Assembly: GCA_002320605.1 (NCBI GenBank)
Contig: DCKG01000001.1
Coordinates: forward strand, 41,631 to 105,630
Source: Bacteroidales bacterium UBA1680
Lineage (GTDB): Bacteria > Bacteroidota > Bacteroidia > Bacteroidales > UBA932
Length of the DNA: 64,000 nt
Direction: 5' to 3'
Below, in pieces: positions 9,085 to 16,411 of the stretch. The notes beneath the pieces are model-generated. The model saw only the letters and a program-made list of their open reading frames with translations. It had not been told where the DNA came from and made no database searches. Position 1 is the stretch's first letter; the number at the start of each line of letters is the position of its first letter. Made by a program: the position numbers and the translations under genes.

Positions 9085-10416
9085 ATGAAAAGAATTTTGA
9101 TAGCCTTGGTTGTTCTGGCTTCTGTCCAGATTGCCAACGCACAAGTAGGCACCCAGCAAATTACTCCGGAGGCTGCAGCGAAGGCTGTGGAGTCTGCAAA
9201 GAGTGCCGCTGATAATCCGAAGAAGGCTGCCAAGCCTGCTACGTGGTTAAAACTTGCAGAGGCATACGTAAATGCCTATGATGCGCCTGCAGGAAATGCT
9301 CTCGTAGGCTCGTCAGAAGCTGAAGTTAAGCTTATGATGGGAAACGATAAGCCGACTTCTACTGAACAAGTTCAGCTGAATGGGACATCTTACGTCAAGG
9401 AAGTATTCTCGAATAAGAATCTCTATTTCGGCGGCGGAAAGCTTGCGATCATCGAGGTTACGAAGCCTGTGATCGAGAACGCATTGGAGAAAGCGTACGA
9501 TGCTTACAAGAAGGCCGCTGAGGTTGACTCAAAAGGTTCTAAATCCAAGGACATCGCTAATGGCCTTAAGGTACTCAATCAGAAGATCGTTAACGAGGCA
9601 TACAACAAATATGGCCTTGGGGACTTGAAAAGCGCTGAGAAATATTTCGACCTGGCCCAGAAAGTAATGTCGGAAAAGCCTCTCTCTCAAATCGATACAT
9701 TCTCTTTGTACAATTCTGGCTTCATCGCTCAGCAGCTAGGCGACCTTCAGGTTGCGAAAGATGCGTTCGAGAAATGCCTGAAGATAGGTTATGCCGCAGA
9801 GGGTGGCGAGGTTTATTCTAGGCTTGCAGATGTCGCCACTAAACTTGACACCTCTGCAGCAGGACAAGAAGTCGCCAGGAAATATCTCGAGGAAGGCTTC
9901 ACGAAGTATCCTGAGAGCCAGTCCATCTTGATAGGGCTTATCAATTATTATGTTTCTTCTGGCTCTAATACCGATAAACTCTTCGAACTTCTGGATCAGG
10001 CAAAGGCAAAGGACCCGAAGAATGCGTCTATTTACTATGTGGAAGGCAACGTTCATTCGAAGCTTGGAGAGACCGAGAAAGCCATCGAGGCGTATAAGAA
10101 ATGCTCCGAAATCGACCCTAACTATGAGTACGGTTACGTAGGAGAAGGCCTTTTCTACTTCAATCAGGCAGTCGAGCTCGAGAAGAAGGCTCAGGACGAA
10201 CTTGACGATAAGAAATATGTCGCCCTCGTTCAAGAGTTCGAGAAAACTCTGAAGAAGTGCGTGGATCCTTTCGAGAAAGCCATCGAGATCACGAAGGACG
10301 ATCAAGTGAAATCCAGCATCGCTTCTTATCTAAAGAACATCTGCTATCGTCTCCAAGACGATCCGGATCCTAAATACAAACAAGGTTACGAGAAATATTC
10401 AGCCATGGCGAATTAG
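9085..10416 (+). CDS. Secreted tetratricopeptide repeat protein
   Basis: The 443-residue protein has a signal peptide (cleavage near ANAQVG) and at least three recognisable TPR units between about residues 200 and 360, including LGDLQVAKDAFEKCLKIG and LGETEKAIEAYKKCSEIDP. The N-terminal part is Ala/Lys-rich helix. TPR proteins are scaffolds; the partner here is unknown, and the location is probably periplasm or outer membrane. It lies 25 bp after gyrA with no terminator between, so it probably shares the transcript. It is convergent with phoH, and an imperfect hairpin overlaps the phoH end. Confidence 0.8.
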   Translation: MKRILIALVVLASVQIANAQVGTQQITPEAAAKAVESAKSAADNPKKAAKPATWLKLAEAYVNAYDAPAGNALVGSSEAEVKLMMGNDKPTSTEQVQLNGTSYVKEVFSNKNLYFGGGKLAIIEVTKPVIENALEKAYDAYKKAAEVDSKGSKSKDIANGLKVLNQKIVNEAYNKYGLGDLKSAEKYFDLAQKVMSEKPLSQIDTFSLYNSGFIAQQLGDLQVAKDAFEKCLKIGYAAEGGEVYSRLADVATKLDTSAAGQEVARKYLEEGFTKYPESQSILIGLINYYVSSGSNTDKLFELLDQAKAKDPKNASIYYVEGNVHSKLGETEKAIEAYKKCSEIDPNYEYGYVGEGLFYFNQAVELEKKAQDELDDKKYVALVQEFEKTLKKCVDPFEKAIEITKDDQVKSSIASYLKNICYRLQDDPDPKYKQGYEKYSAMAN

Positions 10417-10438
10417 TCATCTGAATACGACGAATTTC

Positions 10439-10476
10439 AAAGAGGGGGAGGATTCTCACGAGTCCTTCTCCTCTTT
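10439..10476. terminator. Possible bidirectional terminator between the TPR gene and phoH
   Basis: A 14-bp stem with two G-T pairs (10439-10452 with 10463-10476) and a 10-nt loop lies between convergent genes and overlaps the last codons of phoH. T runs are short on both sides, so the call is weak. Confidence 0.4.
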
Positions 10477-11406
10477 CGATTTGTCGAATGCATTGACGAT
10501 TTTAGTCACAAGCGGATGGCGGACGATGTCGTCGTTGGTGAAAAAAATAGTGCTGATGCCCTTTATGTCTTTCAGCATGTTAATGCCTTTGAGCAAGCCT
10601 GAGTCTTCTCTGTTTGGGAGGTCTATCTGCGTGGCATCGCCGGTGACTATGAACTTGGCGTTCATGCCCATTCGGGTCAGGAACATCTTCAGCTGACCAA
10701 CATTCGTGTTCTGGGCTTCGTCCAGTATGACGCAGGCGTGGTCCAAGGTACGGCCTCTCATGTAGGCTAGCGGAGCTATCTGGATGGTGCCATCGGCCAT
10801 GAAATCTTGCAGCTTGCGAGAAGGAATCATGTCGCCTAGAGCATCGTAAAGCGGCTGCAGGTAAGGATCCAGCTTATCTTTCAGGTCGCCTGGCAGGAAT
10901 CCTAGGCGTTCCCCAGCTTCTACGGCAGGCCTGGTGAGTATTATCCTCTTTATCTCACGATTCTTTAAAGCCCTTACAGCCAAGGCGATGGCTATGTAGG
11001 TCTTCCCCGTTCCTGCAGGCCCTACGGCGAAGATGAGATCCGAATTGAAATATGCCTTCACCATCTCCTGCTGGTTCCTATTGCGGGCTCGTATCGGTTT
11101 CCCGTCTATCCCATGCACTATTATCGCTTCTCCGTCTATGAAATTGCTCTGCGAAGAACTGCCATCGAAAATGTCCTCGACATCGAACGGCGTAAGGTTC
11201 ATCTTATGATGCCTCAGCTCGACAAGCTCCCCGAATCTCTGCGAGAATTCCTGAATGCTGCTTTCCTTACCGTCTAGGATTATCTCGTTCCCCCTTGCCA
11301 CGACTTTAAGTGATGGAAAATATGTGCAGAACTCTTCAAGTATCTTATTGCCTGCCCCATAGATTTCAATTGGCTCGATTCCTTCAATCTTAATGGTTTT
11401 CTTCAT
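10456..11406 (-). CDS. ybeZ: PhoH family ATPase
   Basis: The 316-residue protein has an N-terminal segment of about 100 residues, then the PhoH P-loop ATPase domain with Walker A GPAGTGKT near residue 134 and Walker B VILDEAQN near 225, plus the QIDLPN and SGL segments typical of PhoH/YbeZ. The family consists of cytosolic RNA-associated ATPases that in other bacteria work with the endonuclease YbeY in rRNA maturation; no ybeY is in this window. It is separated by 4 bp from the capA-like gene upstream, so both lie in the DUF389-capA-phoH operon. Confidence 0.9.
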   Translation of the reverse strand: MKKTIKIEGIEPIEIYGAGNKILEEFCTYFPSLKVVARGNEIILDGKESSIQEFSQRFGELVELRHHKMNLTPFDVEDIFDGSSSQSNFIDGEAIIVHGIDGKPIRARNRNQQEMVKAYFNSDLIFAVGPAGTGKTYIAIALAVRALKNREIKRIILTRPAVEAGERLGFLPGDLKDKLDPYLQPLYDALGDMIPSRKLQDFMADGTIQIAPLAYMRGRTLDHACVILDEAQNTNVGQLKMFLTRMGMNAKFIVTGDATQIDLPNREDSGLLKGINMLKDIKGISTIFFTNDDIVRHPLVTKIVNAFDKSKEEKDS

Positions 11407-11410
11407 GTTT

Positions 11411-12541
11411 CTAAATGTCGGATATTCCTGTTTTCGTCTTCACCCTTTCATAGGAAGAAAACATATCAATATAGTCATTTTTATTTTTCCACTCGTATTC
11501 TTTGTTAATCCATTCCCCAACTGGCACGGTCTTATAACTGTCAGTGATGGCACGTGGCCTAGCGCACCAAGTGAATGTATATTCTGGCTCCAGCAGAGTG
11601 CAATCCCTGTTTTCTGACACTGCGATGCGCAGAGTGACTATGAGGCCGATCCGGGTGTTCCTGGCGCTCATGTTGGATATGATGTTGCCTAATGAATATA
11701 TTACCGGCGTACCACCAAGAACCTGAGTGTCTTGGGCGACGTGCGGGTGAGTGCCGATGACCGCATCTGCTCCGTGCCGAACGAAAAAGCTCGCCCAGTA
11801 GAGCTGATTCTTGGAGTGCTTCAAGGAGTATTCCACGCCCCAGTGGGGGAGGGCGATGATGAAGTCAGCTCCTCGTGCCTTTGCCATGCTCATTGAACAT
11901 GCCACGTCGGAGCTATCCAGCTTATGCACGACCATCGAATCGCCTGGCAAATGGACATTCGTGCCGTAAGTTGCATTCACGAATGCTATCCTGATGCCCT
12001 TGATGGGCACTATCAATGGGTTGCAAAGGCTGTCTTCCTTTGCGGAGAGGGCAGTTCCTGCCGTAAAGATTCCTTTATCTGAATATACCGCCAGCGTCCG
12101 CCGCAGACCCCTCCAGCCTTTGTCCAGGATGTGGTTGTTTGCCGTCAGGAATATGTCTATTCCGCTATCTTTCAGATATTCGGCATATTCATCGGGGGCA
12201 GAGAAGCAAGGATATCCGGAATAGGGCTTTCCCGCCAGGGTGAATTCGGCATTGATGATGGCCAAATCCGCATTTCGGATGATGCCTTCCAGAGGTTCGA
12301 AATATTCATTGAATGAATATGCCGAATGCTCTTTGACGTGCGCATTCCTTATCTGCTCTTTGTGCATCATGGCATCGCCAAGGAACGTCAAAGTGATGGT
12401 GTCAGGATGGAAAGAGAGGGAGGCAGGAGCCGGAATCCGGCTCTCCATTCTCAGCTTCCCCGTCAGTACTTTTCGAATTGGCATCAGCTGGCCGAGGACG
12501 GGAAGAAACAATGCGATGCAAATAAGAAGCGCTCCCCTCAT
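11411..12541 (-). CDS. CapA family metallophosphoesterase-like protein
   Basis: The 376-residue protein has an N-terminal hydrophobic signal or anchor (residues 3-22). The PGA_cap/CapA domain follows, with LTFLGDAMMH at its start, NAEFTL, TANNHILDKG and a late GTHPHVAQ motif, matching the calcineurin-like metal-binding pattern of the family. CapA proteins are involved in poly-gamma-glutamate export in some bacteria, but in Bacteroidota most stand alone, as here, without capB or capC. The role is therefore uncertain. The enzyme is predicted to be outside the cytoplasmic membrane. It sits 1 bp after the DUF389 gene and 4 bp before phoH. Confidence 0.8.
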   Translation of the reverse strand: MRGALLICIALFLPVLGQLMPIRKVLTGKLRMESRIPAPASLSFHPDTITLTFLGDAMMHKEQIRNAHVKEHSAYSFNEYFEPLEGIIRNADLAIINAEFTLAGKPYSGYPCFSAPDEYAEYLKDSGIDIFLTANNHILDKGWRGLRRTLAVYSDKGIFTAGTALSAKEDSLCNPLIVPIKGIRIAFVNATYGTNVHLPGDSMVVHKLDSSDVACSMSMAKARGADFIIALPHWGVEYSLKHSKNQLYWASFFVRHGADAVIGTHPHVAQDTQVLGGTPVIYSLGNIISNMSARNTRIGLIVTLRIAVSENRDCTLLEPEYTFTWCARPRAITDSYKTVPVGEWINKEYEWKNKNDYIDMFSSYERVKTKTGISDI

Positions 12542-12542
12542 C

Positions 12543-13865
12543 CTAATTCTGATTCATGACCACTACGGTAGTGTCATTCATGCGGATTCGAAGCCATCCA
12601 CCCAGCTTCCTGAGCTTTTCCTGGCTAAGCTTCGGGTTGGCTTTGGCGACCACGATGATGAGATCATTTTTGGCAAGGCTGTCGGCCTGAACCGAAGCTC
12701 CGCGGCCGAAAGTCATTTCCTCAATTTCCGGGTAGGCAGACTTGATTTCTTTGGTCAGCTGGACATAAGGGATTGCGGTGCCTCTCGCATCTATCAGCTG
12801 CCCCTCCAGAGCCTTGATTTGCAGGTCTTTACGATTCAATTCATCGGATGACCTCTGATACAGCATATTCACTATCTCGGAAGAACTCCCATCCTGATTT
12901 TCTTCGAATATCTTGTGCTCTATGAAATTGATCCTGTCAGAGGCTATGCCGAATTTCCCCGCTTTGGCGATCAGCTCTTCTTTCTTGCCCTGAGTGAGTG
13001 GCTCCCCAGTTACGTAAATATCGGCGTGCTGCTTCCCTTTCGTGCTAACCTCGTAATCGAATATGTAGCCACCGGAGTAAGTCTTGTTTTCCTGCACGAA
13101 ATTGGCGACGTTCTGCCGGAAATTCGTGTTGCGAATCATGATGAACGCGCTCCAGATGCTAGGAATCATCACCAAAATTACCACCGCCGTCACTATGTTG
13201 CGGGTATTTTTCCTTCTCTTGGCATCGGCGAATGCGGCTTCAGGAAATTTCAGGTACTTGACCATCGCGAAGGTGGCCAGCACGATGAAAACGCTGTTGA
13301 TTATGAAGAGGAACATGGCGCCCCCGAAATAGTGCATGCTGGCATGGGCGATGCCGTAGCCGGCCGTACAGAGCGGGGGCATGAGAGCGGTGGCAATCGC
13401 AACGCCGGAGATCACGGTGCCTTTCTCCTTTCGGCAGATTTCGAAAATCCCGGCGAGACCACCGAACGAGGCGATTATCACATCGTAGATCGTAGGGCTG
13501 GTCCTTGACTCTAGCTCGGTAGGGTTCGATAGGTTCAGCGGAGTTATGAGAAAATAGAGGAACGAAACGAACAGGCTTATGCAGACCATTATGAGAAGAT
13601 TCATAAGGCTGTCTTTGATGAGTTTCGTGTCATTCGTGCCCAGCCCCAGGCCCACTCCGAAGATTGGCCCCATGAGTGGGGAAACAAGCATGGCACCGAT
13701 GATTACCGCAACCGAATTCACATTCAGGCCTACCGAGGCCAGCACTATCGCGAATCCGAGAATCCAAGCGTTAGGGCCGCGGAAGGCAATCCCTCCACGT
13801 ATTTTTTCTGCTGCGGATTCGCGATCGATGTGATCCTTTATGTCTATAATATCTTTTAACCTCAT
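12543..13865 (-). CDS. DUF389 family membrane protein
   Basis: The protein has 440 residues from the ATG at 13865 (MRLKDIIDIKDH); the frame stays open upstream into the promoter and tRNA but has no better start. Six or so membrane segments in residues 35-240 include the conserved SVAVIIGAMLVSPLMG and GVAIATALMPPLCTAGYG motifs of DUF389 (TIGR00341-like). A soluble region of about 190 residues follows, with a coiled-coil stretch. The function is not known. It is the first gene of the operon with the capA-like gene and phoH. Its promoter box lies only 7 nt before the ATG, implying an almost leaderless mRNA. Confidence 0.85.
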   Translation of the reverse strand: MRLKDIIDIKDHIDRESAAEKIRGGIAFRGPNAWILGFAIVLASVGLNVNSVAVIIGAMLVSPLMGPIFGVGLGLGTNDTKLIKDSLMNLLIMVCISLFVSFLYFLITPLNLSNPTELESRTSPTIYDVIIASFGGLAGIFEICRKEKGTVISGVAIATALMPPLCTAGYGIAHASMHYFGGAMFLFIINSVFIVLATFAMVKYLKFPEAAFADAKRRKNTRNIVTAVVILVMIPSIWSAFIMIRNTNFRQNVANFVQENKTYSGGYIFDYEVSTKGKQHADIYVTGEPLTQGKKEELIAKAGKFGIASDRINFIEHKIFEENQDGSSSEIVNMLYQRSSDELNRKDLQIKALEGQLIDARGTAIPYVQLTKEIKSAYPEIEEMTFGRGASVQADSLAKNDLIIVVAKANPKLSQEKLRKLGGWLRIRMNDTTVVVMNQN

Positions 13866-13872
13866 ATTTTTA

Positions 13873-13880
13873 CAAATATA
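13873..13880 (-). promoter_or_regulatory. -7 box of DUF389, nearly leaderless
   Basis: TATATTTG on the minus strand ends 7 nt before the ATG at 13865. The RNA would start within about 4 nt of the start codon. It is divergent from the tRNA-His promoter 35 bp away. Confidence 0.55.
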
Positions 13881-13914
13881 GAGATTTATATTCTTGCAAA
13901 GCAAGATTTTTTTG

Positions 13915-13922
13915 TATCTTTG
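13915..13922 (+). promoter_or_regulatory. -7 box of tRNA-His
   Basis: TATCTTTG ends 13 nt before the tRNA acceptor stem. A small palindrome (13893-13905, CTTGC-AAA-GCAAG) lies between it and the divergent DUF389 box. Confidence 0.65.
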
Positions 13923-13935
13923 CAAGCCAAACATG

Positions 13936-14008
13936 GTGCGCGTAGTTCAGTTGGTAGAGCGCCAGATTGTGGTTCTGGTTGTCGTGGGTTCGAGTCCCAC
14001 CGCGCACC
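13936..14008 (+). tRNA. tRNA-His (GTG anticodon)
   Basis: A cloverleaf can be drawn. The acceptor stem GTGCGCG (13936-13942) pairs with CGCGCAC (14001-14007). The anticodon stem CCAGA/TCTGG encloses the loop TTGTGGT with GTG, and the T arm reads GTGGGTTCGAGTCCCAC. The discriminator is C at 14008, and a G sits at 13935, the G-1/C73 pair that identifies histidine tRNA. CCA is not encoded. It has its own promoter and terminator, so it is a single-gene unit. Confidence 0.97.
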
Positions 14009-14013
14009 CTGCT

Positions 14014-14047
14014 GCAACTCTCGGAGGAATCCGAGGGTTGCTTTTTT
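14014..14047 (+). terminator. Terminator of tRNA-His
   Basis: A 12-bp stem with one G-T pair (14014-14025 with 14030-14041), a GGAA tetraloop and six T follow directly. The DNA beyond this point looks foreign up to fur. Confidence 0.9.
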
Positions 14048-14199
14048 AGGGTGTGTCGGGCATGACACGGTTCAAGTCCAAAGCCTGACCGATAGGATAG
14101 GCAAGAGGTGTTTCCTATGTTCTTGATAATCAATTATTTACGAAGATGTTTTGCTCACCCCTTGGAGCCAGTGCAGAAATTCGTTAAAAATCAGATATC

Positions 14200-14763
14200 A
14201 TGAAGAACTTTGATCCAAAGGCATGGTTCATGCCACAAGCAGTATTAGTTATCGGCACATACGATGCCGATGGTACACCCAATGCCATGAACGCAGCATG
14301 GGCAGGACAGTGGGACGCAGACAAGATCATGATTTCGATGGGCAACCATCAGACTACCGTCAATCTCAATGCCAATCCCGATTTTACGGTTGCTTTCGCC
14401 ACAGCCGAGACGATGGTTGCAGCCGACTATGTCGGCATCGTCAGCGGCAAGAAGGCTAAGGACAAGGTAGCCAAGACCGACTGGAACGTAGAAAAGGGAG
14501 AGCAGGTGAATGCTCCTGTCTTCACCGACTTTCCCATGACCATGGAGTGCCGCATAGAGCGGAAGATCGATGAGTCGGAAACCGGCTACTATATTGTGGC
14601 CAAGATTCTGAACATTCGCGTGAACGAACAGTATCTTGCCGAAGATGGTAAGCCGGATCTGGAGAAGATGCACCTGCTGACATTCGATCCCGTTCATCTG
14701 GGCTATCTCGAAATCGGCAAGCGCGTGGGCAATGCCTTCAAGGACGGGACTCAATTGAAATAA
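14200..14763 (+). CDS. Flavin reductase family protein (flavoredoxin-like)
   Basis: The 187-residue protein has the split-barrel FMN-binding fold signature: GTYDADGTPNAMNAAW near residue 20, then the TTVNLNANPDFTVAF segment and the late DPVHLGYLEIG strand. Members bind FMN and act as flavin reductases or small electron carriers; the partner is unknown. It is a single gene in the island between tRNA-His and fur, with a leader of about 150 bp in which I see no clear promoter. Its codon choice (few ATA codons, many GGC and GCC) and low GAATAT density differ from neighbouring genes, suggesting horizontal origin. Confidence 0.85.
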   Translation: MKNFDPKAWFMPQAVLVIGTYDADGTPNAMNAAWAGQWDADKIMISMGNHQTTVNLNANPDFTVAFATAETMVAADYVGIVSGKKAKDKVAKTDWNVEKGEQVNAPVFTDFPMTMECRIERKIDESETGYYIVAKILNIRVNEQYLAEDGKPDLEKMHLLTFDPVHLGYLEIGKRVGNAFKDGTQLK

Positions 14764-14816
14764 TGGAAAAATCCCGAGGTCGTCTCAAACCCTGGGACTG
14801 CCTCAATTATTTCAAT
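14754..14816. terminator. Inverted repeat between convergent genes
   Basis: A perfect 11-bp inverted repeat (ATTGAAATAAT at 14754-14764, its complement at 14806-14816) spans both stop codons of the flavin reductase and Fic genes. A weaker inner repeat (GAGGTCGTC/GACTGCCTC) is nested inside. It could terminate both transcripts. A direct copy of TTGAAATAAT recurs at about 14824. Confidence 0.45.
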
Positions 14817-15423
14817 ATCTGATCTTGAAATAATCCAGAAGTTTCTTGTAGTAGTCCTGTGCGGTAAGGCAGGTGTCGGTAAGGTAACCGTTCACGTGGC
14901 TCCACTCCTTTAAACCCCGATAATAGAAGAATTTGAGTTCCTCGGTGATTATGAACGGGACAATATCGTTTGCGAGACACTCCTTGAACATAACAAGACG
15001 CCCGACACGGCCATTTCCGTCTTGAAAGGGATGAATTGTCTCGAACTTCTGATGAAAGTCAATGATATCATCCACATTGACGCTCTCGTCCGTAATGCCG
15101 ATAGTGTTGGTCTCGAAGATATATCGTGTCTGCTCATGGGTGAGTTTGCTTCCCTCGATATGGTTGGAATTATAGGTAAGGTCAATCTGGGTGCGATGGT
15201 AGATGCCTCCGCTGACCTTACTCTCATTCTCTTCACGAAGCCGTTTCAGGAGCGGAGATGCTTTCACCTTTCCTTTTCCGGGAAGCTGGGCATCTACAGG
15301 GATATTCCAAGTCTTCCCTGCGAGAAAGGCTCCTGCTATCTTCCCTGAAGCACACCAATTGCGAACGGTGCGCTCGGACAAGTCATGCTGCTCCGCAAAC
15401 TGGGTAACGGTAGTGAAGGTCAT
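14812..15423 (-). CDS. Fic domain protein, probably internally deleted
   Basis: In the 203-residue protein, residues 1-45 form a helix-turn-helix (LSERTVRNWCASGKIAG). The class II inhibitory helix motif SNHIEG is at 86-91 and the catalytic Fic motif HPFQDGNGR at 131-139. The familiar C-terminal KECLANDIVPFII and FYYRGLKEW segments follow. From recall of full-length Bacteroidales relatives, about 75 residues normally lie between a VNVDDI-like segment and the IDFHQKFETIHPF helix. Here they are joined directly (117-124), so part of the Fic core, including the target-docking flap, seems lost in frame. Full-length relatives AMPylate proteins; this one may be only a DNA-binding or regulatory remnant. 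It sits behind phased CGATAAC sites. Confidence 0.8.
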   Translation of the reverse strand: MTFTTVTQFAEQHDLSERTVRNWCASGKIAGAFLAGKTWNIPVDAQLPGKGKVKASPLLKRLREENESKVSGGIYHRTQIDLTYNSNHIEGSKLTHEQTRYIFETNTIGITDESVNVDDIIDFHQKFETIHPFQDGNGRVGRLVMFKECLANDIVPFIITEELKFFYYRGLKEWSHVNGYLTDTCLTAQDYYKKLLDYFKIRY

Positions 15424-15424
15424 A

Positions 15425-15483
15425 CGTTATCGGCAATAATTTGGTTTTTTCGATAACAAATATGGTAATTTTTGCCGATAACG
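15425..15483. promoter_or_regulatory. Phased operator array upstream of the Fic gene
   Basis: GTTATCG at 15426-15432 and CGATAAC at 15451-15457 and 15476-15482 start exactly 25 bp apart. The outer pair forms a perfect 12-bp inverted repeat (15425-15436 with 15472-15483). The array covers the probable Fic promoter (CATATTTG on the minus strand) and abuts the Fic ATG, as expected for autoregulation by the N-terminal helix-turn-helix. The binding protein is inferred. Confidence 0.6.
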
Positions 15484-15514
15484 GCAAATTTTTTTCGTGC
15501 AGTTTGCTACCTCA

Positions 15515-15590
15515 AGATGACGGGGAGTATAGTTAAGGATGACGGGGTGGTGTATTCTTAAACACAGTGTATATTCTTGAACGCAGGGTT
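15515..15590. repeat. Degenerate short tandem repeats in the island
   Basis: GATGACGGGG occurs twice (15516 and 15539), and GTGTATTCTTAAACACAG (15550) is followed by a near copy starting about 15568. The origin is unknown. The whole gap 15424-15790 has no credible protein gene. Confidence 0.5.
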
Positions 15591-15654
15591 TTGGACTTGA
15601 TCCCTAGGATCTCTTCATCTCGGACACTCCATCCATCGGTTCACCGCTTTATTG

Positions 15655-15747
15655 AGAACCGCCGTATGCGGAACGGCACGTACGGTGGTGTGAGAGGTCG
15701 GAAAACGAAAGTAGGAAGAAAACTACTTCGTTTACCTCCTACTCGAT
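15655..15747 (+). mobile_element. Group II intron 3' end (domains V-VI), remnant
   Basis: The segment starting GAACCGCCGTATGCGG folds as domain V. Bases 15659-15666 pair with 15681-15688 (one G-U), 15667-15669 pair with 15676-15678, and a two-base bulge CG lies at 15679-15680. A domain VI-like hairpin follows (GAGAGGT...ACCTCCTACTCGAT, with an inner CGAAAGTAG/CTACTTCG stem) and ends in the usual AT near 15747. No reverse transcriptase/maturase gene or 5' end is present, so this is a fragment. The closing pair of the terminal loop is G-G, suggesting decay. Domain V shape is well supported; its exact class is not assigned. Confidence 0.75.
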
Positions 15748-15790
15748 TTTACTATCAATCCCAAGAAAATGGGCAGAGATGCCCGTCAGC

Positions 15791-16249
15791 CTATGACAGG
15801 ACCTTGCGGTGGTGCGAAGGGTGGCAGAGAATCTGTACGTCGATGTCGTCTATCTTGTAGCCTTTATAATGTTTGCTCATCAGGCGATCCTCCAGGACTT
15901 TCTGCAATTCATCGTCTACGACATCGACATAACAGTTGTTCTCGGTGTCGTAAAGGTGAAAATGCTTGAAGGTGTTCACGTCGAAGTACATCTTGTTGTT
16001 CGAGCTCAGCCTGTGATTGTAGATGCCAAGCATGGTGAGCTGTGAAAGGATGTTATAAACTGAAGCGACAGTAACCTTCGCTTTGCCGTGGGTGATGATA
16101 TACTCAGTCACCATGTCGGCCGATGCATGTCCTAATGCCAGCATCGCCTCATGAACGGCAATCCTCTGCGGAGTCACCTTCAAATCATATTTCTTCAGCA
16201 GCGCACGGAATCTTTCTAGGTCCGGAGCCATGCAAATTTTCTCAGCCAT
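15791..16249 (-). CDS. Fur family transcriptional regulator
   Basis: The 152-residue protein has an N-terminal winged helix (VTPQRIAVHEAML, ASVYNILSQLTMLGI) and the dimerisation part with MYFDVNTFKHFHLYD, which supplies His and Asp metal ligands. It lacks the C-terminal CxxC pairs of structural-zinc Fur proteins. It may sense iron or peroxide (Fur/PerR-like); the sequence does not settle which. It is a single gene with a TATATTTG box 28 bp before its ATG. The last residues (HPSHHRKVLS) run to the island boundary, so its natural C-terminus could have been altered by the insertion. Confidence 0.85.
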   Translation of the reverse strand: MAEKICMAPDLERFRALLKKYDLKVTPQRIAVHEAMLALGHASADMVTEYIITHGKAKVTVASVYNILSQLTMLGIYNHRLSSNNKMYFDVNTFKHFHLYDTENNCYVDVVDDELQKVLEDRLMSKHYKGYKIDDIDVQILCHPSHHRKVLS

Positions 16250-16276
16250 ATTAGTATGTCTCTAAAATTCTGAATG

Positions 16277-16284
16277 CAAATATA
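16277..16284 (-). promoter_or_regulatory. -7 box of fur
   Basis: TATATTTG on the minus strand lies 27 bp upstream of the fur ATG, in an A/T-rich gap. The gap to about 16375 shows no other clear feature. Confidence 0.6.
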
Positions 16285-16377
16285 ATAGAAAAATAATACA
16301 AATCGACCATAAATTATAATTATTTAAATTATTCTTTGCCGGCATCTGCCATGATGAGAGTTTCGATTTAATTTGAT

Positions 16378-16385
16378 TATATTTG
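16378..16385 (+). promoter_or_regulatory. -7 box, probable trxB promoter
   Basis: TATATTTG faces trxB, but the MITE-like element lies between it and the gene, giving a leader of about 190 nt. Confidence 0.5.
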
Positions 16386-16411
16386 CATTCCATCGGCCAT
16401 GATAAATTTAA

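Noticed and set aside
13936..15790. Integrase-type attachment site using the tRNA-His 3' end
   Set aside because: No second copy of the tRNA 3' end was found at the right side of the island, and there is no integrase gene.
15567..15860. Open frame of 97 residues through the intron remnant
   Set aside because: It translates the structured domain V-VI RNA and runs antisense into fur, so it is not a plausible protein.
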